The translations under genes were made by a program, and so were the position numbers. Positions 12,395-24,400 of a DNA stretch of 64,000 nt are shown here, one piece after another; the stretch's first letter is position 1; the number at the start of each line of letters is the position of its first letter. Under the pieces are notes generated by a model. It saw nothing but the letters and a program-made list of their open reading frames with translations. It was not told the origin of the DNA and ran no database searches. This DNA comes from Epichloe hybrida (lineage: Eukaryota > Ascomycota > Sordariomycetes > Hypocreales > Clavicipitaceae), in the NCBI GenBank assembly GCA_019022495.1, contig JAFEKR010000005.1, forward strand, positions 62,001 to 126,000, written 5' to 3'.

Positions 12395-15300
12395 TAATCT
12401 AACTAAACTTAATAATATTACTAAGGCATAGTACATAAGGACTGTAGTTATTACTCCTCTTAAAGGGGCTAAGAACTTTAAGGAATAGGAGATCTTAATC
12501 TAAATGCAAGTTTATATTATATAGCTTACACTATATTTAACTAGAGTAACTCTATAGTCTTAAGAGACTAATAAGTATTATGCTATCCTCTCTTCTATTA
12601 TATAGCAAAGCCTCTCTTTATAAGTCTAAAAGAATTTAATATATATAGGATAGACTAACACAATACTAGTTACTAATATAATGCAATTAATTAAAAGCAA
12701 TTATGGCTTTAAGGCTAATTTAGCTATTATTAAGCTACTATAATAGTTCTCTTAATTAAAGAGAGCTAATTTCTCTATAATAAGAGCTTAGCTAGACTAT
12801 TACTAGAACCTTTAGAACTAGATCTATAAGATTAAAAAGATCCCTAATATTATTTAGGTGTCATAGATAATCAAAGCTATTAAAGGTTTAATGCCTAACA
12901 TTCATAATGCTTAGAAAATTAAGGGATTCTCCAAATTAGAGCTTACAAAAGAAGGTATACTTACCTATTTAACATACAAAGCTAATAAGCCTTAGAAGGA
13001 CTAAAAGGTTAACTTTAATACCTAATAAAAGAATAATAAGGATAATGCTAATACAAAAGGCAAAGGCAAAGCTCTAATAAAGAAGAACAAAACCTCTAAG
13101 ACTATTAAGCTAGATTATGGTTATTTAATCTCTCTAGGATAACCTATTTATTTAAAGGATAATTACTAGAAGCTTTATCTAGAGAAGAAGCCTAACTTAA
13201 TAAAGAAGAAAGGCAATATAACTATAACTACTACCACAAATGCCTCTCCTAATATTATTGCTATAGGAAGTAATCTCTCTCTTATAGCAATTAACTAGGA
13301 CTATTCCTTTTAAATAATGGCGAATTGCCTTATAAAGGAAGACTACATCCTTAACTCTAGATATAACACTTACATGTTTAATATAACTAAATGGTTTACC
13401 TATTTAAATACTAATATAGTTACTAAACTAATAATATTAAGCAATAGAGAATAACTTAATATTAAAGGCATTAGCAATATTAAACTCCCTATTAGCAAAG
13501 GCTATCTAGAACTTTCTAATGCCTAATAGGCACTAAAGGCTAAAGTTAATATAATTTCGCTAGGTTTTCTTAAGTAAGGAGGCATTATTATAGATAGATT
13601 TAAAGATTAATTAATCTTAAAAGTCTATAGGCAATGCTATTGCTTCTTATAATTAGAAGTCTAATGTTTTAATATTAATTCTTAGGGAGGAAAAACCTTA
13701 ATTTAATTTCGTGGCCCTATTAAGCAAATCTATTACTAAGAAAGTAAAATACAGCCTCTTATATAAAAGACTTAGGCATATAGGGAAAGAACAAATTATG
13801 CTAGCCTATAAAGAAGTAGGAATTATAATTAACCCTACCTCCTTAATTAACTTCTAGTGCTTAGCTTGCCTTTTATTAAAGGCCCCTAATAATTTATTAA
13901 GAAAACTCTAATAATATAACCACCTTCCTTTCTTATATATTCTAGGACTTTATTAAACATAAGCCTAAAGGATTTAAAGGGAAGAAGCACTTATTATATA
14001 TAATTAACGCCTATACACGCTTTTACTAGGTAATCCTAACTATTAACAAAGCTAGCGTAGCTAAAGTAATCTAAGCTTAAAAGACTGCTATTAAAAACAC
14101 AAGCAGTGGCTTTACTATTAAATGCTTCTATATAGATAATGTAACTAAATTCCTTAGAGAGAAGTTTAAACTCTTCTATTAGAAGGAGGGAATTATCTAT
14201 TAAACTAGTGCTCTATACGTTCTTACCTATTAAGGCCTTATTAAACGCGCTAGTTAAACCCTTATAGAGATAGCATAATCCTTAATAATTAAAGCTAAAT
14301 TACTAGAGCTTCTCTAGCTATATGCTATAAAGCATATAGCTAAAATCACTAATCTCTTGCTTACACATAGGAATAAGGATAATTAGTCCCCTTAGCAGGC
14401 ATTATTTAATATCCTAGGCCTTAAAAACAACGCCTTAATTTAATACTTACACACGTGGGGATGTATTACGTATGTACGCATTCCTAATAAACGTCGCGTT
14501 TAATTATAGAAGATAGCGCTATAAGCTAAGAAAGGTTAACTTATAGGCATAGATAGCCCTAAATGTTACCTTTATAAAGTTTAAATCCTTAAAGATTAGA
14601 GGATTATACATATAAGGGATGTACGCTTTAACAAGAACATGCCTATGCCCACTAAATTTAAGGCTAATAAGACTATTTACATTGCAGACCTTATTAACCC
14701 TTCTTTTGCTAAAGAAAGCTACTATATTATTAACGTTCTACCTATAGAAGAACCTCTTTCCTAGCCTATTAGTAATATTAAACAGAAGAAAGTCTATTTT
14801 ATAAATACCCCTTTAGTTTCCTTAGAAATAGATAAGAATTATTACTCTTTTAAGGAGAAAGATAATTCTCCTACTAGGACTAAGCCTTTACTATCTTAGA
14901 GCTCTCTTTTAATGCCCTCTAAGAGTCCTCCTTAAAGGGACCTTATAAGCTAATAATAATAAATTATTAAAGAGAATGCTATCCTCCTAAGGCATTAGCC
15001 TAGAGCCTTCCTAGATAAAGAAGCTAAAGCTAATAATAATGCTATTATTTAATAATAACTTAAACTAGAACCTAAGCCTCTAAGACAATCTCTTTAATCT
15101 AATACACATTAAGATTACCTTAATATTGTAACATTAGGCAAGAAGAAAGCCCTTCCTCTAGGATCTCATTAATCAAACCTCGTGATTCATTATTACAATG
15201 ACAATCTATATAATAACGAAGTGGAGGAAATCACCACCTCGTACGCATTCCTAATGCTTAAAGCAGCTAATGTGGCTAACACGAAGATTGATATTTTGTC

Positions 15301-16880
15301 TAATTAGTATAAGGCTAAAGCTATGGATAACTATTATAACTTCTAGAGACTTACTAAAAAGAAGGAACTTCTAAAAAATTAATAAAAAGAACTACTAGGA
15401 CCTAGTCTTTGCTCCTAAAGATATAAAGATTTTTAATAGCTAATAGGTTTACACTATAAAGTACCTAATTAATCTTAACCTATATCTAAAGGTAAGATAG
15501 GTTATAAGAGAAGACTAGAATCTAAAGGTCTTTAGTAATAAGGACCTCTATGTAGTAGTAGTGCACTTAGTTTCTTTATAAGTGTTCTACACACTTATTA
15601 CTACCTTTAACTATAATTAGTAGTAATATAATATTATAAATGCTTTCCTTAATGCTAAAGCATAAGGAGATATTTACATTAAATAACCTTACGGCTACTT
15701 AGATAGCATAACTAGAGTTTATAAGCTTAAAAGAGCTCTCTATAGCTTACCTATTCTCCTCTTTAGTGGCTTAATAACATTACTAAGGAACTTAAATAGT
15801 AAGGCTTTAAGAGGCTATTAAGCAAACTCTGCATTTTTTAACGTGATAACGTTATACTTCTTTTGTACGTGAATAACATGATTATCGCAGGAAAGACCCT
15901 TATAATTATCATAAATATCATTAAGGAATTATAGAAACACTACAAATTGAAGCATTTAGGCAATATTAAGCTATTTCTTAGCATTAAATTCGTCCGCAAT
16001 TATGCTAATCACACTATGCTTCTTTACTAAAGGCTTTACATATAGACTATTATAAACAAATTTAATATTAATAACCTTAACGCTTTAAACGTTCCCTAGC
16101 TTCTAAAGACTATTATTCTAGCTAATTAGAAAGAGCTTAACATAGTCTATAACCTCTCTAACTAGGCAAAATAAATAGGAAGCTTTAACTAGCTTTTAGT
16201 ATTTACATAACCTAATATTACATTTATAGTTAATTAACTTTATGGTATAAATTCCGCACTAAAGCAAGTATATATAGATCTTAAGAAACACCTTTAGTAA
16301 TACCTTATAGGAGTAAATAATTTAGGAATTATTCTTAGAGAATATAGTTCTTTAAACCCTAAATTAATGCTTTAAGTAAAGGGATTTAGTAATAACTCTC
16401 TTACTAATAACCTAGATATAAGACATTTAACTATAGGGCATATTATAACCCTTACTAGAGGATATATCCTTTAGTAGTTAAAGAAATAAACTCTTATAGC
16501 CCTTAGCTCTATAGAAGCTAAATTTATTAACCTTACACTAACTAGCCTCTTAATGCTCTAGGTTACTTAACTTCTTAATAACTTTAGGATTAAGTAATTA
16601 CGCCTATTACTACTATTTATAGATAGCTAGAACGCAAAAGCTAATGTGCTTAATAAGAAGCATAAGGGACGCACTTATTATATTAATTTACGCTATAAAT
16701 AGATTGTATAGAAAGCTTATTAAGGGGATTTTCGTCTTTAATAGATTAGCACTAAATAAATAATTGCTAACGGATTTACAAAAGGTCTAGAACGCGTTAA
16801 ACACGGTGATTTTGTATGCCTTCTTTGAATAATAAAGGCTAAGGACTTTGCAAAGGGAGATGTTTTAGAAGCTTTGTAAA
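12395..16880 (+). pseudogene. Degenerate copia gag-pol
   Basis: Reading the plus strand through many stops gives clear copia blocks. A gag-like block lies at about 12440-12560. The protease motif reads ILNSRYN at about 13350, where the active-site Asp appears as Asn and the Gly as Arg. The GAG-pre-integrase block (LRHIGKEQIM) lies near 13770, and an integrase core follows with a recognisable C-terminal part to about 14500. The RT catalytic motif at 15866-15877 reads YVNN in place of YVDD. RNase H has ALSSIEAKF near 16500 and a DSQNAKANVLNKKH block near 16625. Lost Trp codons appear as TAG. Every change listed is explained by C-to-T or G-to-A, so the damage is directional rather than ordinary decay. 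Confidence 0.9.
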
Positions 16881-16937
16881 TGACCTTAAATTTTCTACTT
16901 TTCCTTTTCTTATTTATTACTAGCTAGATATGCTACT

Positions 16938-16945
16938 AGGGGCGG
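16938..16945 (+). other. Polypurine tract before the 3' LTR
   Basis: AGGGGCGG lies immediately upstream of the right LTR, where plus-strand priming occurs in LTR retroelements. One C interrupts the purines. Confidence 0.65.
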
Positions 16946-17212
16946 TGTTGAGGATATTCACAGCCTTACATCGTAGCCTCAGATATCAGGCATCACTCTT
17001 GTTATCCTCTCTTCGTTTAACGATGTAGCTTCCCGCATTGCGTTTAATATCGCGGTTCATCGCAGGCTTCGTTTAAAGACCTAGATTCATCACTTATAGA
17101 TTTAAAGCTTATAAGCTTCCCTTTTCTCTTCTAGATTACGAATTCCTAGATAGCAATTCTATCATCATCTTCTCTTCTGCTCTCTCTTTGCCTCCGTCTG
17201 CATCATTCTACA
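16946..17212 (+). repeat. Right (3') LTR of the copia element
   Basis: 267 bp and colinear with the left LTR. Differences from the left copy run in both directions (some C in left and T in right, some the reverse), as expected if the two copies were mutated independently. Confidence 0.95.
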
Positions 17213-17217
17213 GCATG
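17213..17217. repeat. Target-site duplication, right copy
   Basis: GCATG directly after the right LTR, matching 11300-11304. Confidence 0.9.
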
Positions 17218-17817
17218 AACCACAAGTTACAACAATGGATGCCTGCCATCACTTCAGAGTACGTATGTACGTGTGTACGTATGTACATACATCTTACGCG
17301 GATCATCAGACTTCGGAATTGATGGACTGAGATATCAATTCTCCGATCGGGTCCCTCCTCCCTCCTCCCGCCTCCCTCGCTTCCTCGCTTCCTCGCTCCC
17401 TACTACCTGGAGACCCGCGGGGGCCAGACAAGACAGACGTCAGAGTGCTGAACCACCATTGGAGAACTAGAACGGTGGCGCCATTCCGTCGTGTTCTCAG
17501 GGTCCAAGACCCGGACCATTGGGGAAAAAAATTTGAGACGAGTTGACGAGTCAGTCCCTCGGTACTCATCCATCCCTTGATCTACATTGACACTACCAAT
17601 TACCATGTCACAATGACGAAACCTGAACAGCAGCATGCATGGCCTATTCAAATTCAAGCATGTAACCGACATGATAAGTAGTAGCATACACGTGGAAAAC
17701 AGATGTCTCATAGTCCAGCATCAATCAAAAGAATAATTCAATATCTCGCCCCCAACGTCTGGCGCAGAACTTGTCATTTTCGTCCCCTTGTTCGTCGCAA
17801 CGGTTTTTTTCTTCTTC
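17218..17817. other. Intergenic stretch between retroelement and malate synthase
   Basis: Normal-GC sequence with a GTAC/GTAT-type repeat at about 17260-17290 and a CCTCCCTCG tract near 17355-17400. It probably contains the 3' untranslated region and terminator of the minus-strand malate synthase gene. No gene is supported. Confidence 0.5.
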
Positions 17818-19929
17818 TTATAGCTTAGACGCAGGGTTGGGCGTGCCGACCTGTGTGATTTCGTTGTAGAGCAACCTGCGTTTCAGAGAACATTAGCTGG
17901 CATGTATTGGATGAGACGGTGGTGAAGGGACCATCTTCAGGTGTAGGTAAGAGCCGGTGATATACAGCCTGGCTTGCTATATGATGAAAATCGGGGAGGA
18001 GAGCCGAGTGTAGAAAGATAAATAAAAACAACCCAACATTTATCCACAAGACCAAAGACCAGAGACCTAGGCGGATAAAACCGAAAAGGTATACAATACA
18101 ATACATGGAAAATTCTTCGCGTCGCAAGGCGGTATAGAGTTGAGTGAAACGGAGCGGGGACTTACGATGTCAGAAATTCGGCATAATCTTCTCCAGTGAT
18201 CTGGCCGGCAAAATATTGCGCAGCAAGATGGTATTTATTACCCTTGGGGGCCTTGGAGGCCAGACCGTCGGCGCACTCTTTGAGAAGCTTGAGGACATAA
18301 GCTTTGTCGACTCGCTTGCCTTCCGAGGTCGACACGCCGTGCTTGACCCATTGCCAAAGCTGGGATCGAGATACTTCGGCAGTGGCAGCGTCCTCCCTTG
18401 AAGTTTTGGTTGCGTCAGTTTGACATGTTGCTTTCCAAAAACAAACCAAGAAATGCAATGAATCTGCAATTGCTTCGTGGGGGACAAGGCTTACATGAGG
18501 TAGTTGATGGGCACGCAACCGACGCCACGGATCCAAGCCTCCATGTATCCCAAACCAATGTTGAGGTTTTTCTTGATGCCATCCTCGGTAATGCTACCGG
18601 GCACGTTCATGTTCAACAAGTCGTTTTGGCCAATCTGAACGTCCTCGCGGCGCACAAACAGCTGGTTAGGCGTGGGCATGTTCTTGTTGAAAATCTCCGT
18701 GGCAATGGAGGCCAGGGCGGGGTGAGCAACCCAGGTGCCGTCGTGTCCGGCACGCACCTCGCGCAGCTTGTCGGCGCGAACATTATCCATGGCCTTGTCG
18801 TTGGCCTGCTTGTCGTCCTTGATGGGGATCTGAGCAGCCATACCGCCCATGGCATGGACTCCACGCTTGTGGCACGTCTGAATGAGAAGCTTGACGTAGG
18901 CGTCCATGAAGGGCACAGTCATGGTGACGCAGGATCGGTCCGGTAGGACAAAGTTGGGGTTCTGGCGGAACTTCTTGATTGTGCTGAAGATGTAGTCCCA
19001 GCGACCACAGTTGAGACCAGAACTGTGGTCGCGCAGCTCATAGATAATCTCATCCATCTCAAAAGCGGCGAGAATGGTCTCAATCAGGACAGTGCCGCGG
19101 ATGGTGCCGCGAGGCATGCCGATGTAGTCCTGGGCCAAGTTGAAGGCATCGTTCACAAGCGAGCCTCGAGGTGAGACTCCATCTTGGGGAGGTAAAAGTA
19201 TGGGCCGTAGCCTCGTCGCTGAAGCTCAAGGGCATTGTGGAAAAAGTACAGACCAAAGTCGAAGAGACCTCCGGAGATGGGCTCACCGTCGACGGTGACG
19301 TGCTTCTCCTCGAGGTGCCAGCCTCGGGGACGAACAATCAGAGTAGGCAGCTTCTTGTCCGTGCGAAGCTTGTACTCTTTCTGGCCTTGCTTGAAGTCGA
19401 CCTGACGGCGGTTGGCGTCGTACAAGTTAACCTGTCCATTGATCATATTCTCCCAGGTGGGAGCGCTGGAGTCTGCATTGAAGGTCACTTGGTCAGCAGC
19501 TGTCTGGATTTCCATGCCATCGTCGGCTCATGTGGGGAGATGATCAAGAAATTAAAGAAGTGGCTCACCCTCGAAATCAGCCATATAAGTGTAAACATCA
19601 GCGTTCAGAGCATTGACGACCATCTTCCTGTCAGTAGGACCAGTAATCTCCACACGGCGATCAACCAGGCCAGGAGCAGGAGGAGCGCCTCTCCAGGTCG
19701 GGTTCTCACGAATGTGCTTCGTCTCCGGGAGGAAGTCGGGCAGGACGCCTCGGTCAATCTCGGCCTGGCGGATCTTGCGACGCTCCAGCAGCTGCTTGCG
19801 CGTGGCATCGAATGAGCGGTGCAGGAGGGCGAGGAAAGCAAGAGCCTGGGGAGTGAGGATCTTGCGATGAGCCTCGTCAACCTTGCCGTTGACGGAGACG
19901 CCTTGGAGAACGGCGTCAATGGCAGCCAT
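17818..19929 (-). CDS. acuE: Malate synthase, peroxisomal, with a single-base frameshift
   Basis: This enzyme condenses glyoxylate with acetyl-CoA to malate in the glyoxylate cycle, needed for growth on acetate or fatty acids. Exons are 19569-19929, 18495-19472, 18166-18396 and 17818-17875, with introns of 96, 98 and 290 nt. The family signature [16 protein letters not shown] is intact in exon 2, and the C terminus is SKL, a type 1 peroxisomal signal. At about 19153 the conserved ARLWNDAF reads TTG TGA: one G of the expected TGG is missing, which creates a stop and shifts the frame. The four exons sum to 1628 nt, exactly one short of 543 codons. All else looks functional, so this is either a sequencing error or a recent lesion. 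The last exon encodes only about 18 residues including the signal. Confidence 0.95.
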
Positions 19930-19952
19930 TGTCGTGGGGGTGTTTTTTTTTC

Positions 19953-19988
<36 letters not shown>

Positions 19989-21441
19989 GTATGTATTATC
20001 ACAGGATAGCCGAGGGTCTGTTAGAATGAGCGAGGTTTATTTCACAAGCTCTCTCTTTTTCCTTGTCTTGGAAAGCAACGACTTTTTTCTTTGGATTTCT
20101 GGGAGCTCCCTCGGCATGAAGCAGGCGAATCTGCAGAGTGGTCGAGGCAAATGGATAGAGGAGGGAAGAAGAACGGCCAAGACGAGAATTGCCGAGTGAC
20201 GATCGACGAACGACAGAATCGGTTTCCGGCGTCTGACGTCGTCACAGGCTTGTCGAGTCTTTCACGTGTCAAAACGGGCCAGCCAATCTGGGTCTGGGTC
20301 TCTGTTAATCCATTCCATTCCATTCCATCCAATCATCCATATCCATGTGCCCGACCCGAACAGGCAGAACAGACATTGTTCCTCGCCTCGGCCACCATCG
20401 GTCTTTGCTCGGGCGGGCGGAGATGAAACGCTGAAACAGGTAGTAAAGTTGGCTGCCTACCGCCAGACAGTGATCAAATCAAGAAGTCAAGAAGTTTCCT
20501 GCATTGTACGCATTACGGGTCTCCATGTCGGAGCTCGAAGGAACGGTGGACAACCCCTTCATGGACCCGGTGGCTGGAGGTAGATTCTAACAGGAACGAC
20601 TTGTCGGCACCCTACTAAGAGCCACACAAGCAGAGGTACTCGATCGTACGAATGCACTTCCCAGAGGCAGGGCGGAGCGTCGTCATCGGACCACACCCCA
20701 ACGCGGGGTAGAGTGGCGCCAACCCATGCATCAGCCGAGGCTGCCAGACACGACAGGAGTCAAGAACCTCGTCCGAGGGGAGAGCCTCGGGTCTTTCCGG
20801 CATCACACTCTGTTTTAATTTATCCTTGAAGTTCCATATTTCTTCATCCAGACTAACATAAACATGACACATCGGCTGAGAAGCGATGACAATGACCCTA
20901 AGTACGTACAATAACAAAAACAAGTAGTCAGCCCGTCCCCTGCACCACGTCAAATGGCCATGCAGAGCTAAATGTGGCCAGGGCGATGAATGTCTTCTTC
21001 CAATACTCGCCATTAGCCAAGAACAAGTAAAATATTATCTGGAACGTTTTCCAGAACGTTTCCTTCTCCCAATCTCATTATGCAGTCCATGTTAACGCCT
21101 GAAACCAAGAGAAAATGGAGAAGAGGAGGAGGAGAATAAAAAAGAGCAAGAGAGGGCAAATATAATACAGTGTGTGTGTGTCCGTATTCGGGGGGAAAGC
21201 TACAACAGAATGGATTTCCTTGATCCAACAACAACAGATAGTGATGAGCAGTTCGCCATGGCGCAGATGATGCCATGGGCTCTTCCCATCGTCTTTCTCC
21301 GGTGAGCAGATCGCCAATCCCCCAATTACCGAGGTAGTTTGTGTTCGGGCGGTTAGTGATAGAGTGTTTGCTCCTGTATTAATCATAAAAAACTGCATGT
21401 GTCGCCATCGGTGCCGCTCATTGCTGTAACGCTCAATAACG
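19930..21441. promoter_or_regulatory. Malate synthase upstream region and 3' flank of the kinase gene
   Basis: No gene is recognised. A 9-T and a 30-T run (about 19943-19951 and 19954-19983) lie a few bases upstream of the malate synthase ATG, so its leader would be A-rich. The rest is ordinary sequence with a CCATTCCATTC repeat near 20310-20330. The right end probably carries the 3' untranslated region of the minus-strand kinase. Confidence 0.5.
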
Positions 21442-24400
21442 CTATGAATTGAGCGTTTTAATCATCATCTTCTGCTTGTTTTTATCCGTAACCAAAAGAT
21501 GTCTGCTGTCAAATGTAATCTTCATCGTTTCAACAATGCGGTGTAAGCTGCTTGCAGCACCGCGCTCTTGAGTGAACCGAACGATAGTCAGTGGCCGCTT
21601 CTTGCCGTGCTCAATGACCGTCATAATCTCGGCGGCAAATTCGACTTCCTTCAAATTCAAGTCTGTCATCTTGCAATCAGTGTGCGTCCATGTGTTGGGC
21701 ATTGCGTACGTCGGGCGCGACGACTCACAGTTCTTAGCCCCCAGCCTTGCAAAGACAATATTGCGCTGCGTGTCCACCTGAATACTTCTCAATCCGTAAC
21801 GTCGCCATTCTCGCAGTAAAATGACAACCTCTTGACGAGCTCTCTTGCTAGACAGAGTCATGCAAAGATAGCTGGTAGCTGGTTTCACGCGGAACAGTCT
21901 GGTGAGCCAATTCTGTTTGACTTCAATGTTGCGACTACTGCCAGAGTTCAATGATGGCATCCCGGAGCGTCGCTTTCGAACGACTGGATGGGCGCTCATC
22001 TGCCGTCTCTCGTCTTTGCCTGAAATATATTTCGTAACGTTAATGAATCATGCTTAGAGGAAGGGGTAAACAGAGCACAGGAGAAATCTTACCCTCTACT
22101 CTCATCGTCAAGTCCCTTCCTTTATTTTTCCAGAATGGGAATGTAAAGTTCCTCTTTTTGTTGTCCACGCCGCCTTCGTCGCTGGGGCGACTTTGCTTCG
22201 AGTTTGTCGAGCTACTCGCCCGTCTTGCCTCGCCCGTGCTAGACATGGTGCTAGATTCGGCTCTCGACGCCCGTTTAAACCACGAAGACTTTTTCTTCTT
22301 GGGCCCTTGGTCTGCATCGTAGATATGATCATCAACGTCCTCACTATTGAGAACTGACGTCTGATGATTCGGGCGTCCAAAGCTATCCTCACTATCCCTC
22401 GTGTGCGCGTTCATGGGATTTGGTGATCGAAGAGGGCTTCCCGGAGCAGGAGAATTGACTACTCGAATTGTGTGCTCGACCTTGCTGAGGTATTCCATAC
22501 CATGATTTTTCTCGTTTGCCCTTCTCATTGGGCTGTGTGGAGGAGCTGAAACGATGCGAGTCCCGTCACCATGAACCCCAGCATTTTCATTAATCGAAGG
22601 CAGAGTAGACAATTTGCGGGGGGTCTGGCCGTATGCTGGAGCAGAGACGATGCGCCGGTCTGCTTGCCTGGGGAGGAGGACAGTGACTCTACTGGCTTCC
22701 TCAATGATGTCATCCATTTCAACGTCTCTGCCCGGAGACATTGGCCGCTCAGTTTGTCTATCCTGAGTACGTTTCTGCGTGGGAGTAGTGACATTCTTGG
22801 GCAGCGGCGGCAGGGGACGAGTATGCCAAGATGATGTGGAAACTTCTGTTGCAGGCGATATGGTTGTTGTTGGACTGTCCAGAGACAGGGAGAATGGGTT
22901 AGACCCCCGTCTATAATCCGCATCAGTTATTGACGAATCGCACTCCGAGTCATCAACCATAACAGTGGTTTTGAAGGCGGCGTCGCAATCTTTGGCGATT
23001 CCATTGCTGAAGTGACGCAGCTCTTCATTAAAGATCATGGAAACACCACTTTTATGAGATACTCGATTGATGGGAGCGCCAACGGCCTTGGGGAAAGTTC
23101 CATCGACCGGTCTGGTCATTCTCGGGCTAGGCGATCTGGCCGCAGGAGCCGATGATCGTTGCGCAGCTCCGTTTCCATTGACCAGACTCGATCTAGTCCC
23201 ACCGGCAGCAGAACGATGGCCAGCTCCAGCAGAATTTGATCTCTTGCGGACGTGAGAAAAGTCTACACCACGCTTGTGGCGGAGACTAGGTACTCGTATT
23301 TGGGGTGTTACTTGTCTGCCGCTGCGCAAAGACGCCAGAGATCCACGAGAAGATTGTGGACGGCTGGTGAGTGAGGCTCGAGTAGAGTTGGCTCGCATTC
23401 GACGACTATTCGAGCCGCTGCGCACTCTGCTGGCTGGTCCTGTGGCAGTAGTCGTACTGATGACTTGGCCATCACGGTGTACGGTTATCTTCGCCTGGCT
23501 GATTTGAGAGTCGCATTTCTGCAGCATGCGGCTACCCCGATATGGATCGTAATTGTCAGTCTCAGTGTCAGCAGCTGTTGAGATGACTGTAAAACGGGAG
23601 ATCGAGCGACCGTGGCCGTTTGCTCTCGTTTTTTCAAACTGGCAAGTGGAGATGCGCTTCTTCCAGATTGTAGGTTCGAGATGGTGATAGTCGCTCATTG
23701 AGCGAGCTAATTCGGGTTTGAAGTCTTCTAGTTGCTTGTTCCGATAGTTATAAAGCAACCAGTAGAAGGCCTTCTGATCATTAGACCTGAGCAGAATGAT
23801 GTCAGTCAGTTACAAAAGATTCATGGCCAAGTCTGCTTCCAGAAACTATCCACAATGAACTTACTCTTCACATGTGAGCTTGAGGGCAAGTTCTTGTTCG
23901 CTGAACATGTGCCACATCGAGCGAAGCTGCCGTAGGAGCTGAGGGTCGATCTCTGCTCGAGGGACTGGGGAGTACTGAAAGCCCTTTCTGGTGTCTGGCA
24001 ATTGTCCAGTGTTGTCTCCAAAATCGTCAAGGTAGCTGTATTTTTGGACCAGAGGGTGTCGCCAGATATCTTTCATAGTAATCCGGCGATCCGGATTGAC
24101 TTGCAGCATGCGTCTGATGAGATCCTCAGCCTCGGGGCTGAGACCCTTGGGCATCTCGTATTGCCCCTTCTTCGTTTTAGCCATCATCAAGCGCAGATCG
24201 GGGTCGTCAAAAGGAAGCGTTGCGGACAGCATGGCGTATAATATGACGCCCATGCTCCAGATGTCAGCCCGATCCCCCCGGTACTGTTTGTTCTTCAAAA
24301 GCTCCGGAGCAGCATAGTGAGGACTGCCGCACGCCGTGGCAAGCTGATGGGTAGAAGTTTGGTGGAGAGCGGCCATGCCAAAATCAGCAATCTTGATCTG

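Larger units (their letters stand above)
11305..17212 (+). mobile_element. Full-length Ty1/copia LTR retrotransposon, RIP-degraded
   Basis: The element is 5.9 kb, bounded by two 267-bp LTRs that start TG and end CA, with a 5-bp target duplication. The internal part is strongly AT-rich with stops in every frame, while both flanks have normal GC. Degenerate plus-strand reading still shows the copia order: gag, a zinc knuckle at about 13105-13190, protease at about 13340-13560, integrase at about 13760-14600, reverse transcriptase at about 15350-16080, and RNase H at about 16480-16830. Integrase before RT defines copia rather than gypsy. The changes fit C-to-T and G-to-A on both strands, the pattern of RIP (cytosine changes in duplicated DNA during the sexual cycle). 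It cannot encode proteins now. It lies about 600 bp past the 3' end of malate synthase. Confidence 0.95.

Noticed and set aside
11572..16945. AT-rich interior as a centromere or mitochondrial insertion
   Set aside because: Exact LTRs, target duplication and recognisable copia protein blocks identify it as a RIP-damaged retroelement.
17825..18127. Separate minus-strand membrane-like protein
   Set aside because: It lies mostly in the 290-nt last intron of malate synthase and has no family features.
18491..19515. Malate synthase as two separate adjacent genes
   Set aside because: The two frames join exactly within one conserved sequence with one base missing. They are one gene with a frameshift.
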